NCBI GenBank assembly: GCA_012515075.1
Contig: JAAYZC010000003.1
Location: forward strand, 1-64,000
Origin: Thermoplasmatales archaeon
Lineage (GTDB): Archaea; Thermoplasmatota; Thermoplasmata; Methanomassiliicoccales; Methanomethylophilaceae
Direction: 5' to 3'
DNA: 64,000 nucleotides
How positions within the stretch are numbered: the first letter of the stretch is position 1; every line of letters starts with the position of its first letter. The position numbers and the translations under genes were made by a program. Positions 27,347 to 35,555 of this stretch are shown here, in pieces. Below the pieces are notes generated by a model, which had not been told where the DNA came from, ran no database searches, and saw nothing but the letters and a program-made list of their open reading frames with translations.

Positions 27347-28183
27347 TTGGACATGGATTTCATAAAGGAGAACTGGAAAGAGAGCTGCAACGAGTCCTTC
27401 GTGTCCGGAGGGGCCCTGTGGGATTCCAGATCGTCGACTTTCGGGACGACGCCCGTGCCGGACCCCGCCACGGACGTCTTCGCCGGTCTGCTCGAAGAGG
27501 TATGCGGTCTGGATCCCGATAGCACGGAGTGCCTGGACATAGGTTGCGGCGCGGGGCAGTACTCCGTGTTCCTTGCAGGCCGCTCCCGGCGGGTTGTAGG
27601 AGTGGACGTCTCGCCCGGCATGATCTCCCGGGCGGAGAGGCTGGCCTCGGACAACGGGATCCCCAACGCCAGGTTCAGGGTCGCCGACTGGCTCAGGGAC
27701 CCTCCGGAAGCAGGCGACGGGCAGGTTTACGACGTGGTTATCGCCCGCATGACCCCCGCAGTATCCTCCTACGGCTCTTTCTCCAAGATGGTATCGTCCT
27801 GCAGAGGCCACGGATTCCTGACCAAGTATCTTAGGAGGGACGACATAAGATCCAGGGTATACGGTATGATGGGGCCCGTTCCGGTGGATCAGAAGGATGA
27901 TGTATCCTTCGCGGTGAACATGCTTTGGAACATGGGATACGACCCCCAGCTGCGCTACGAGAGGAGAAGGCACCGCTCCGAGCATGACGCGGGGGCGCTG
28001 ATCTCCGCTTACATGCTCGAGGCGGAGTCCGTAGGATCCGACCCCGAAACGGCGGCCAGCATAAGGAGCTTCCTCGAGTCCCTTTCCGAAGGAGGGGTGA
28101 TAGAGGAGGATTACCGCGCGGACCTGGTAACGGTCTACTGGGAGGGTCGTATCCCGGACGTCTTCCCGACGCGGGCACGATGA
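27347..28183 (+). CDS. Class I SAM-dependent methyltransferase
   Basis: The 278-residue protein has the SAM-binding motif CLDIGCGAGQYSVFLAG (about 64-80), VVGVDVSPGMI and a following ARFRVADW motif. The N-terminal DFIKENWKESCNES is common in archaeal methyltransferases of unknown target. The last 100 residues are helical and lack zinc sites. TTG at 27347 has GGAGG 8 nt upstream; ATG at 27353 is an alternative. It stands alone between DUF5654 and tRNA-Leu. Confidence 0.75.
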   Translation: MDMDFIKENWKESCNESFVSGGALWDSRSSTFGTTPVPDPATDVFAGLLEEVCGLDPDSTECLDIGCGAGQYSVFLAGRSRRVVGVDVSPGMISRAERLASDNGIPNARFRVADWLRDPPEAGDGQVYDVVIARMTPAVSSYGSFSKMVSSCRGHGFLTKYLRRDDIRSRVYGMMGPVPVDQKDDVSFAVNMLWNMGYDPQLRYERRRHRSEHDAGALISAYMLEAESVGSDPETAASIRSFLESLSEGGVIEEDYRADLVTVYWEGRIPDVFPTRAR

Positions 28184-28258
28184 TCCCCGAAGGAGACCTT
28201 CGATATTGCGGCATCCCGGAGATCTCAAGACCGGAGAGGCGCGCCTACGGGGGAGGTA

Positions 28259-28344
28259 TGGTGCGGGGGAAGGGATTCGAACCCCTGAATCACTAAGAAC
28301 AGAATCTTAAGTCCTGCGCCTTTGGCCAACTCGGCTACCCCCGC
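28259..28344 (-). tRNA. tRNA-Leu (anticodon TAA)
   Basis: On the minus strand GCGGGGG pairs with CCCCCGC, the D arm reads GTAGCCGAGTTGG, the anticodon loop is CTTAAGA, and GGTTCGAATCC marks the T arm. A long variable arm is present, as expected for leucine tRNA. The terminal CCA is encoded (28259-28261). No intron is seen. Confidence 0.93.
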
Positions 28345-28430
28345 TCGGCCCGTCCCCCCATCAACGGACCATTCTTTAATCTATTCTCTCCCGAGAACAC
28401 TATAATAACGGGTACGTCTTACGTCCAACC

Positions 28431-28829
28431 ATGTCGTACAGCGTGCCTGACGAGGACACCGTCGCGGATGCTATACTGATAGTCATGCACAAGAACCCCC
28501 AGATAGGGTCCCAGAACGAGATGCTGGAACTCGTCAGAAGAGAACTGAACAGACAGGGAGGGGACCACCGCATTAGCGGCGAGCGCATGAGGAGGATCGC
28601 CCTCAACAGGAAGATGGTCTCTCTGAGGATAGATTACCACGAGACCGACGACCCCGAGCTTCCCGAGAGGTGCCCCGTCTGTCAGAACCCCATGAGCCCT
28701 GTGACCAACCGCACTCTCGACGGCAGCATCACCGAGGTTAGAAGGAAATGCACGATGTGCCCGTACTCCGTGGGTTCCAGGAAGAGGATTCCGGGAAGGT
28801 ACGCCTTCAGCAAGAGGGGCCGGACGTGA
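28431..28829 (+). CDS. Conserved archaeal zinc-ribbon protein
   Basis: The 132-residue protein has a helical N-terminal region with a winged-helix look (DTVADAILIVMHKNPQIGS...LVRRELN) and a C-terminal zinc ribbon with CPVC and CTMC, followed by RKRIPGRYAF. It may bind nucleic acid. TATAATAACG lies about 25 nt before the ATG and there is no ribosome site, which points to a leaderless message. It heads a same-strand series leading to the acetyl-CoA synthase genes. Confidence 0.7.
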   Translation: MSYSVPDEDTVADAILIVMHKNPQIGSQNEMLELVRRELNRQGGDHRISGERMRRIALNRKMVSLRIDYHETDDPELPERCPVCQNPMSPVTNRTLDGSITEVRRKCTMCPYSVGSRKRIPGRYAFSKRGRT

Positions 28830-28833
28830 TACC

Positions 28834-29103
28834 ATGGACAGAGAGGATCGCATGTGTATGCTGGACAGGGCCTCCGGGATGCTTCTGGAGGCTGCCGATC
28901 TCATCGACGCCGCCATGCGCATGACCGGCTACACCGAATACGCGGGCACGGCCCGGACCATCAGGGAAAAGGCGCTGTCCGAAGAGGATGCCGGAAGCAT
29001 CCGCAACATGAGGAGATATCTGGAGGACGGACTCGACGGCGAAGACCCCGGATGGACCTGCCCACTCGACTCCGTTAAGAACCGCGACCTAAAAGATATA
29101 TGA
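28834..29103 (+). CDS. Small helical protein, unknown
   Basis: The 89-residue protein looks all-helical and acidic, with no metal site or membrane segment. It begins 4 nt after the previous gene, with GTGATACC before the ATG, so it is translated from the same message. I do not recognise it. The ACT-domain gene follows after 35 nt. Confidence 0.6.
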   Translation: MDREDRMCMLDRASGMLLEAADLIDAAMRMTGYTEYAGTARTIREKALSEEDAGSIRNMRRYLEDGLDGEDPGWTCPLDSVKNRDLKDI

Positions 29104-29138
29104 GCAAAGAGGATTGACACCGAGGAAGAGGGAATGCC

Positions 29139-30050
29139 ATGAAGATATGGGAGTTCGCTAAGGTCGAAGGGTCCAGCATTAAGGTGGACAAATGGGTCTC
29201 GGACACTATGGGGCTCATAGAAGGCGGGTGCGTGTACAGCACGCTCTTCAAGTACCCCATGAAGGGTCCGAAGATGTACGAGCTCATACTGTCGATGTTC
29301 CCCCAGGAGAACTACCGCACCCTGACCAAGGTCACCATGTACCTGCAGGACGTGCCCGGGGCCAGCGCTCAGGCCGCCCGCTTCCTGGCCGACAGGGGGA
29401 TCAACATCCTCAACTCGATATCCCTGAACGGCATATCGGACACCATAATCGTGTGGAAGATCCTGGCTGACCTCAACTTCACCGGAGAGGGCGACATAAT
29501 CAAGGAGAGGCTCGCGGAGCTCAAGGCCGCCAGGGACCCCTCGGTGGACAAGATCGACCACATAAGCGTCAAGGCCACGGACATCGGACGTGTGTTCCGC
29601 ACCGAGACCGCCCAGGCCCAGGACAAGATAGAGGTCAGGAAGGGTGCCCCCCAGACCCTCAAGGACGGCGCCTTCGACACGTCCAGGGAGTACGGTGACG
29701 TGCTTTCGGGGGTCGGGGACAGCAACGTCCTGATAACCATGGACTCCGAATCCTGGATACTGTCCATCACATTCTTCAGACCGGGCACCAGACTCGTGAG
29801 GCTTGGTCTGGACATACCCGACTGCCCCGGCGCGATCACTCAGGCCCTGGAGCTTCTGGCCTCCAAGGGGCTAAACCTGATCTCCATATTCAGCAAGGTG
29901 AAGATAGCCTATCAGACCATGTCACTGGAGCTTGTGGCCGACATCGGGGGCACGGACCTGACCGTCAGGGGGCTCGGGGACAGCCTGCCGGAAGAGATGA
30001 GCGGATTCAACGGAATATTCGAACTCACCGAATGCAGCGAACTTGAATGA
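29139..30050 (+). CDS. Two-ACT-domain regulatory protein
   Basis: The 303-residue protein has two ACT-like segments, VTMYLQDVPGASAQAARFLADRGINILNS (about 67-95) and LGLDIPDCPGAITQALELLASKGLNLIS (about 226-253), with a polar linker. ACT domains bind amino acids. There is no fused enzyme, so it may be a small-molecule sensor. Its stop overlaps the acetyl-CoA synthase start by four bases (ATGA), so the two proteins are made in step and probably act together. Ribosome site GAGGAAGAGGG precedes the ATG. Confidence 0.75.
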   Translation: MKIWEFAKVEGSSIKVDKWVSDTMGLIEGGCVYSTLFKYPMKGPKMYELILSMFPQENYRTLTKVTMYLQDVPGASAQAARFLADRGINILNSISLNGISDTIIVWKILADLNFTGEGDIIKERLAELKAARDPSVDKIDHISVKATDIGRVFRTETAQAQDKIEVRKGAPQTLKDGAFDTSREYGDVLSGVGDSNVLITMDSESWILSITFFRPGTRLVRLGLDIPDCPGAITQALELLASKGLNLISIFSKVKIAYQTMSLELVADIGGTDLTVRGLGDSLPEEMSGFNGIFELTECSELE

Positions 30051-32215
30051 GGGGCGGGATGCGCTGGCAGGATTCGACGGGGAGATTCGGGGCGAAGGAC
30101 GCTGGGACGCTTGCCGCCCTCGTGTCCCCGACCGAGGGGGAGAGCTTCCTCTCCGCAGCCTCCGAGGGGGCCATGCTCCTTGCGGATCTGGCCGCCGAGG
30201 CCGTTGCCCGGGCGATATCCGAACACGGCGACGGCGCCCTCCTCTCCCTCCCCGGCACCGAGTACGGCCTGCCGTGCCTTTACGGATGGAAGGGGGTGCG
30301 GACGCTCGCCCTCGGGGAAGCGGAGACGTTCCTGCAGACCATGGCGATACCTGAGCCCTCATCCCCAGATTGCCTCCGGACCATCGGCGAGAACTCCCTC
30401 CTGGCCGCGGAGATCGCGGAGGCCGCCGCCTGCATATCGGGGAGCGGGGCCTGCATCGGATTCATACCCGACAGCGAGGTCGCCGTGCACGGGCTTTCAG
30501 TGGTGGACGGCACCATACCCGGAGCGGCAGTCCTTCTGGCTGACAGCGGACACCGGGAGACCGCCGAGGGTATGGCCGCCGAATGCCTTTCCAGGGGCAT
30601 GTTGGCAATGGTCTGCTGGGATTCCGGGGCGGGTGCCCCCGCTTGCGACCGGAAACACTTCTTGGGAGAGGCTGCTGGGGCCTTCCGTTCTCTCAGCTTC
30701 GCGGTCAGGGTCGCCCTGTCCATGGGCGGGGTGAGGCCCGGCGACCGGAAGGGGCTCAGCTCATACCTGGACAAGAGGTTCAGGGTCGCCGTGATAGGGA
30801 CGGGCGCCTTCAGCAGGCTCGATGCGGCGTTCTTCTCCGCCGCGCTGCTCCACGGAGCTTCGGTGGTGACGGACCGCGACATCCCGGGCGCCCCGGAAGG
30901 CGTGTCATGCTGCGAAGACGGACGCAGGATGGTCATCCGGGCCATCGAGGAGCGTGGCATCGAGGCCTTGGACGCCTTCCCCGACATTCCGGTCAGATAC
31001 GGTCCGGAGTTCGAAGGGGAGCTGGTGAAGGGGGAGCACGTACGCCTGGTGGCCGGAGGGGATGGGGCGATGTGCTTCGAACTCCTGACATCGGCCGACG
31101 GCGATGCGGTGGAGGACGGCAGGGTGCACCTCATAGGTAGGGACATCGGCTCTTTCGGGGAGGGGGACCGTGTCCCGCTCGCTCTGGTCGTGGAGGTGTA
31201 CGGCAGGGAGATGCATGCGGACCTGGAGTCCGTGATGGAGCGCCGTATCCATCGCTGGATCAATTTCGCAGAGGGGGTGTGGCATTCCGGACAGCGTGAC
31301 TCCGTGGAGATCAGGGTCAGCGGAGGAGCCCATGCCGCGGGATTCGTCCTGAAGGACCTCGGGAGGATCGTTGTGAGCATGGTTAAGCGGGAGTTCGGAA
31401 GGACCGTCACCCGCGTCCAGTGCACCGTGGTCACGGACCCTTTGGAGGTCGGGGCGCGCCACCCCGGGGCTTTGGCAGCGTATCGCCGGAGGGACTTGCG
31501 CACGGAGGGTCTGAAGGACCCTTCGGTGGATGATTTCTACTCGTGCTCGATGTGCCGTTCCCGCACCCCGGACCATCTTTGCATAATATCCCCCGAGAGG
31601 CCGGGTCTGTGCGGATCCGTGAGCTGGCTGGACGCGAAGGCGGGAAAAGAGATTTCCCCCTGCGGACCCTATCGTCCCGTCGCCAAAGGCATCGAGAAGG
31701 ACCCGGTAAGAGGAGAATGGACCGGAGTGAACGAGGCTGTGCGCTCCGCCACCGCCGGGGCCGTGCCCCGTGTATGCATGTACAGCATAATGGATGCGCC
31801 GATGACCTCGTGCGGATGCATGGAAGCCGTGGTGGCCGTGACCGCGGATGCCCGGGCGTTCATCATAGCGGACCGGGACTACAGGGGGATGACCCCCGCC
31901 GGCGTGGACTTCCCCGGTCTGGCGGCCCATGCGGGCAGCGGCATTCAGACGCCGGGCTTCATGGGCATAGGCAAGAGTTATATTGCAAGCGAAAGGTTCA
32001 TCTCCGCCGAAGGCGGCCTGCCGAGGGTCGCCTGGATGACCTCACGTCTGAAGGCCCTGATAGGGCCGGAACTGAGAAGGAGATGTGAGGAGCTTGGCAT
32101 GCCGGACCTCCTGTGCAGGATCGCCGACGAGACTGTGACGGAGGATGCGGAAGGGCTGGCGGCATGGATGGAGAAGGTGGACCATCCTGCCCTGCACATG
32201 GATCCCCTTCTGTGA
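30047..32215 (+). CDS. acsB: Acetyl-CoA synthase, full-length bacterial-type (AcsB/CdhC)
   Basis: The 722-residue protein carries all six A-cluster ligands: C500, C503, C512 and C522 for the Fe4S4 cluster, and C589-G590-C591 for the nickel pair. Each is exactly six less than the Moorella AcsB numbers I recall (506, 509, 518, 528, 595, 597). TPGFMGIGKSYI and ERRIHRWINFAEGVWHSGQR are also conserved. It has the large N-terminal domain (about 1-310) that in bacteria contacts CO dehydrogenase; typical archaeal CdhC lacks it. It joins a methyl group, CO and CoA. CdhD follows after 10 nt. No CO dehydrogenase gene is nearby. Confidence 0.93.
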   Translation: MRGGMRWQDSTGRFGAKDAGTLAALVSPTEGESFLSAASEGAMLLADLAAEAVARAISEHGDGALLSLPGTEYGLPCLYGWKGVRTLALGEAETFLQTMAIPEPSSPDCLRTIGENSLLAAEIAEAAACISGSGACIGFIPDSEVAVHGLSVVDGTIPGAAVLLADSGHRETAEGMAAECLSRGMLAMVCWDSGAGAPACDRKHFLGEAAGAFRSLSFAVRVALSMGGVRPGDRKGLSSYLDKRFRVAVIGTGAFSRLDAAFFSAALLHGASVVTDRDIPGAPEGVSCCEDGRRMVIRAIEERGIEALDAFPDIPVRYGPEFEGELVKGEHVRLVAGGDGAMCFELLTSADGDAVEDGRVHLIGRDIGSFGEGDRVPLALVVEVYGREMHADLESVMERRIHRWINFAEGVWHSGQRDSVEIRVSGGAHAAGFVLKDLGRIVVSMVKREFGRTVTRVQCTVVTDPLEVGARHPGALAAYRRRDLRTEGLKDPSVDDFYSCSMCRSRTPDHLCIISPERPGLCGSVSWLDAKAGKEISPCGPYRPVAKGIEKDPVRGEWTGVNEAVRSATAGAVPRVCMYSIMDAPMTSCGCMEAVVAVTADARAFIIADRDYRGMTPAGVDFPGLAAHAGSGIQTPGFMGIGKSYIASERFISAEGGLPRVAWMTSRLKALIGPELRRRCEELGMPDLLCRIADETVTEDAEGLAAWMEKVDHPALHMDPLL

Positions 32216-32225
32216 GAGTGATAAA

Positions 32226-33155
32226 ATGAACGATATTCCGCAGGTCGCAGAGAAGTACAAGGGTGAGATCGCAGAGATTGTCCTGGGCAAAGGGGACTAT
32301 GTCGCGGGGGGCGCGAAGGGCATGCCCTTCCTTTCCTTCGAGAACCCTTCGAAGAGGAGGCCCATGATAGCAGGAGAGGTCGTGGACGACCTGGAGGGGT
32401 ATCCTGAGATGGCCGCCCGCATGTTCGACGGCCGTCAGAACGACCCCGTGGAATGGGCGGTGATGTGGAAGGAGCTGGGCATGGATGCCGTATGCGTGCG
32501 TCTGCTGAGCACCGACCCGGCCCGCCGGGGCGCATCACCCGAGGATGCGGCCGAGACCGTGAGGAGGATCGCAGACAGGACCGGGCTGCCAGTGATCGTA
32601 TGCGGATGCGGCGACCGTGCCGTCGACGGCAGGACCATGGCCGCCGTCAGCGGGGCCGTGAAGGACAGCCGGCTCATACTGGCCAAGGCCGAGGAGGAGG
32701 ATTACAAGACCGTCTCCGCCGCCGCCATGGCGAACGGGCACGTGGTCCTCGGTTTCTCCAACCTGGATATAAATCTCGCCAAGCAGATGAACATTCTCCT
32801 GTCCGATTTCGGGATAGACGGAGACAGCATCATCATGGACCCGCTCATGGCTCCGCTGGGCATGGGGCTCGACTATTCGTACTCCGTCAACGAGAGGATA
32901 AGACTGGCCGCGCTTTCCGGCGACGGCATGCTGCAACAACCGATGCTGTGCGATACGACCTCCGCCTGGGACGTGGGGGACGCGACGAGCCAAGACGACC
33001 CCGCCCTCGGGGACCCTGTGCACAGGGCCACCTGGTGGGAGGTGATGAGCGCATTGGCCGCAATGATGTCCGGCGCGGATATCCTGGTCATGCGCGGACC
33101 GGCTGCTGCGGACATGGTGAAGGTCTATGCGGCGGAACTCACGGAGGCGGACTGA
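32226..33155 (+). CDS. cdhD: Corrinoid iron-sulfur protein small subunit (CdhD/AcsD)
   Basis: The 309-residue TIM-barrel protein reads as the delta subunit: VAGGAKGMPFLSFE near the start, then DAVCVRLLSTDP, GFSNLDINLAKQMNILLSDFG, DPLMAPLGMGLDYSYSVNERIRLAAL. It pairs with CdhE to hold the corrinoid that carries the methyl group to acetyl-CoA synthase. ATG at 32226 has GAGAGTGAT upstream. Its stop and the CdhE start share one base (TGATG). Confidence 0.92.
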   Translation: MNDIPQVAEKYKGEIAEIVLGKGDYVAGGAKGMPFLSFENPSKRRPMIAGEVVDDLEGYPEMAARMFDGRQNDPVEWAVMWKELGMDAVCVRLLSTDPARRGASPEDAAETVRRIADRTGLPVIVCGCGDRAVDGRTMAAVSGAVKDSRLILAKAEEEDYKTVSAAAMANGHVVLGFSNLDINLAKQMNILLSDFGIDGDSIIMDPLMAPLGMGLDYSYSVNERIRLAALSGDGMLQQPMLCDTTSAWDVGDATSQDDPALGDPVHRATWWEVMSALAAMMSGADILVMRGPAAADMVKVYAAELTEAD

Positions 33156-34483
33156 TGGCGACCGCGATGGAATTCTTCAAGCTCCTGCCCAAGACCAACT
33201 GCAAGGACTGCGGGCACCCCACATGCCTGGCCTTCGCCATGCAGCTTGCCAATGGAAAGGCCTCGCTGGAGGACTGCCCCCACATCAGCGAGGAATCGAG
33301 GAAAACACTGAACGAGTCGTCGGCCCCGCCCATGCGCACCGTGAGAATAGGTACGGGTGACAGGGCTGCGGTGATGGGGGGTGAAACGGTGCTCTATCGT
33401 CACGAACGCCGTTTCGTGAACCCGACCGTGTACGCGGTGACCGTGTCCGACGGACTGAGCGACGAGGAGATCGTTTCCAGGGTGGGATACGCCGCCTCGC
33501 TGAGGTTCGAGCGCGTCGGGACAGTGTTCAGGTTGGACTGCATATCGGTCCGCAACGATTCGGGGGATGCGGAGAGGTTCTCCGCGGCCGCCTCGATGGC
33601 CGCGGGATCCTGGGATTCCCCCCTCATCCTGGAGTCGGAGAGCCCTTCGGCGATGTCTGCCGCGCTGGACGCCGTTAAGGGACGCCGTCCGCTGATATGC
33701 GGGGCGTACCCCGGCAACATGGACCGCATGATGGAACTGGCCAAAGAGCACGGATGCCCCCTGGCTCTCAGAGGCGGAACGCTGGAGGAGACTGCATCCA
33801 TGGCCGCCCGGGCGAAGGCCGCCGGAATCGAGGACATGGTTCTGGACACGGGGGCGGTGACCCTCAAGCAGTGCCTTGAGAGGCAGACGGCGGCGAGGCG
33901 CGCGGCGGTCAGGAAGAAGTTCCGGGCTCTCGGGTACCCTCTGATGAACCGCGTGGGCTCCGGCGAATACGCTGTGGCCCTGGCGTCCGTATCAACCATG
34001 AAGTATGGCAGCCTTGTCATATTCGACGATCTTAAGCCTTACGAGGCTCTGCCCCTGTTCACCCTGAGGAACAACATCTACACGGACCCCCAGGTCCCGA
34101 TACAGGTCAAGCAGGGGGTGTATCCGATAGGCTCACCCGACTCCCATTCCCCGATAATGTTCACAACGAACTTCTCCCTCACATACTTCACCGTGAGAGC
34201 GGACATAGAGAAATCCAAGATACCGGTCTGGCTCCAGGTTGTTAACACCGAGGGCCTGTCGGTACTCACCGCATACGCCGCAGGAAAGTTCGATCCTGAG
34301 CACGTGGCCGAGGCCTTCCGGGAATCAGGGATACTGGATAAGAGCGATTCCGCCGTCATAGTGCCCGGACTGGTCGCCCGCATGTCGGGGAAGCTCGAGG
34401 AGATCATCGGCAGGAGGGCCGTTGTGGGCACCAATGAGTCCAAGAACATCCCCAAGCACCTCAGGGAATTCATGTCCGGATGA
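33155..34483 (+). CDS. cdhE: Corrinoid iron-sulfur protein large subunit (CdhE/AcsC)
   Basis: The 442-residue protein opens with the Fe4S4 site C16, C19, C24 and C41 (NCKDCGHPTC...DCPH), followed by a TIM barrel and a C-terminal corrinoid-binding domain with SVLTAYAAGKFDP and VVGTNESKNIPKHL. It accepts and passes methyl groups. GGAGGCGG precedes the ATG. The gene converges, 35 nt apart, on the methionine synthase gene. Confidence 0.93.
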   Translation: MATAMEFFKLLPKTNCKDCGHPTCLAFAMQLANGKASLEDCPHISEESRKTLNESSAPPMRTVRIGTGDRAAVMGGETVLYRHERRFVNPTVYAVTVSDGLSDEEIVSRVGYAASLRFERVGTVFRLDCISVRNDSGDAERFSAAASMAAGSWDSPLILESESPSAMSAALDAVKGRRPLICGAYPGNMDRMMELAKEHGCPLALRGGTLEETASMAARAKAAGIEDMVLDTGAVTLKQCLERQTAARRAAVRKKFRALGYPLMNRVGSGEYAVALASVSTMKYGSLVIFDDLKPYEALPLFTLRNNIYTDPQVPIQVKQGVYPIGSPDSHSPIMFTTNFSLTYFTVRADIEKSKIPVWLQVVNTEGLSVLTAYAAGKFDPEHVAEAFRESGILDKSDSAVIVPGLVARMSGKLEEIIGRRAVVGTNESKNIPKHLREFMSG

Positions 34484-34517
34484 TGCGACGGCGGCAGGGT
34501 GCGCGCACTCCGGCCGA

Positions 34518-35531
34518 TCAGTCGAACCCGTACCTCGACCTCATCAGCTCGGACACCTGTCCGGTGAGGGCTATAACCCTGTCCGCCGTGGACTCCTCCG
34601 CGCCCCCCAGTCCGCACTGCGGGGTGATCATGGATTGCTCGGCGACCTTATCGCCGTCGATCCCTTTGGCCTCCAGAAGGCCTATTTGGGACTCGAGCAT
34701 GTCCGCCAGAGCTTCCGCCGAGACATCCGTCCCGTCGCTGTTCGGCACTATGCCCCATGATACCACCCCTCCCCTGTCCAGGAAGGACGATAGTTCCGAG
34801 GGGAAGAGCGCCAGGGTGCGGCCGTAACCGTAAGCGTCGAAACTGAGGATGTCCAGATCCGTGCTCAGAACCATCCCCCAATCCGTATTGCCGCAGCAGT
34901 GCACGGCCCTGTGGCATCCGATGCCCTCCATGGACTCGTTCATCCATCTGACGGCGTCTTCGGGGGATACCGATGCGAACGGGGACCCCAGAAGGGTCAG
35001 GGAAGGTTCGTCGAAGAACAGTATCACGTTGGGGTTCCTCTCGGAGAGTTCACGGGCCTGCCATCTGGCAGTCATGTTGACGGTCTTCCTGACAATCTCG
35101 CAGTAGGATTCGTCGTATATCACCGAACGTCCGGTCAGGTCCTGGACCTGGAGCCCTTCGCTGACGGGGCCGGTAACCTGCCCCTTGACCGCAGGGAATC
35201 CGGAGAGGTCCCTGTCCATGAGCTCATAGAGGCCCGCGTTGCATTCCCTCGGGTTCTCGAAATGGTCGACGTCGTCCGAGAGTATCGCGGTGTACGCATC
35301 CGTGGGATCGTATCCTCCGAGGTCCACCGTGATCTTCTGCTCCTCCTCGCTGAACACCACACCCGGAAGGCGCAGCCCCGTCTGGACGTACATGCTCTCC
35401 CTGTATCCTCTGGCCGGCAGCTGTGGCCAGGAAGGGAATGTAATGCCTCCATCCAGTATCCTGTCCACGGCCTTGACCGGATCGGCGTAGGGGAGCGAGC
35501 CTATCAGTGTGGTTGCGAACCTCCATTCCAT
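34518..35531 (-). CDS. Core methionine synthase without folate domain (MesB/MesC type)
   Basis: The 337-residue protein is a single MetE-like catalytic barrel with zinc ligands H211-x-C213 (VHCCGNTDW) and C306 (TPQCGLGG), and no N-terminal folate domain. It opens ATTLIGSLPYADP. Core methionine synthases of the MesB and MesC families occur in anaerobes with the Wood-Ljungdahl pathway and were predicted to take methyl from the corrinoid iron-sulfur protein. Placement between cdhE and the reactivase gene fits that. A TATA-like TTTAATAG about 27 nt before the ATG lies at the stop of the reactivase gene. Confidence 0.85.
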   Translation of the reverse strand: MEWRFATTLIGSLPYADPVKAVDRILDGGITFPSWPQLPARGYRESMYVQTGLRLPGVVFSEEEQKITVDLGGYDPTDAYTAILSDDVDHFENPRECNAGLYELMDRDLSGFPAVKGQVTGPVSEGLQVQDLTGRSVIYDESYCEIVRKTVNMTARWQARELSERNPNVILFFDEPSLTLLGSPFASVSPEDAVRWMNESMEGIGCHRAVHCCGNTDWGMVLSTDLDILSFDAYGYGRTLALFPSELSSFLDRGGVVSWGIVPNSDGTDVSAEALADMLESQIGLLEAKGIDGDKVAEQSMITPQCGLGGAEESTADRVIALTGQVSELMRSRYGFD

Positions 35532-35555
35532 GATACAAGCAACGCCGAGTCCCTA

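Noticed and set aside
27248-28228. A 326-codon minus-strand frame opposite the methyltransferase
   Set aside because: The plus strand has a clear SAM-binding motif; the minus frame has shadow composition and no motif.
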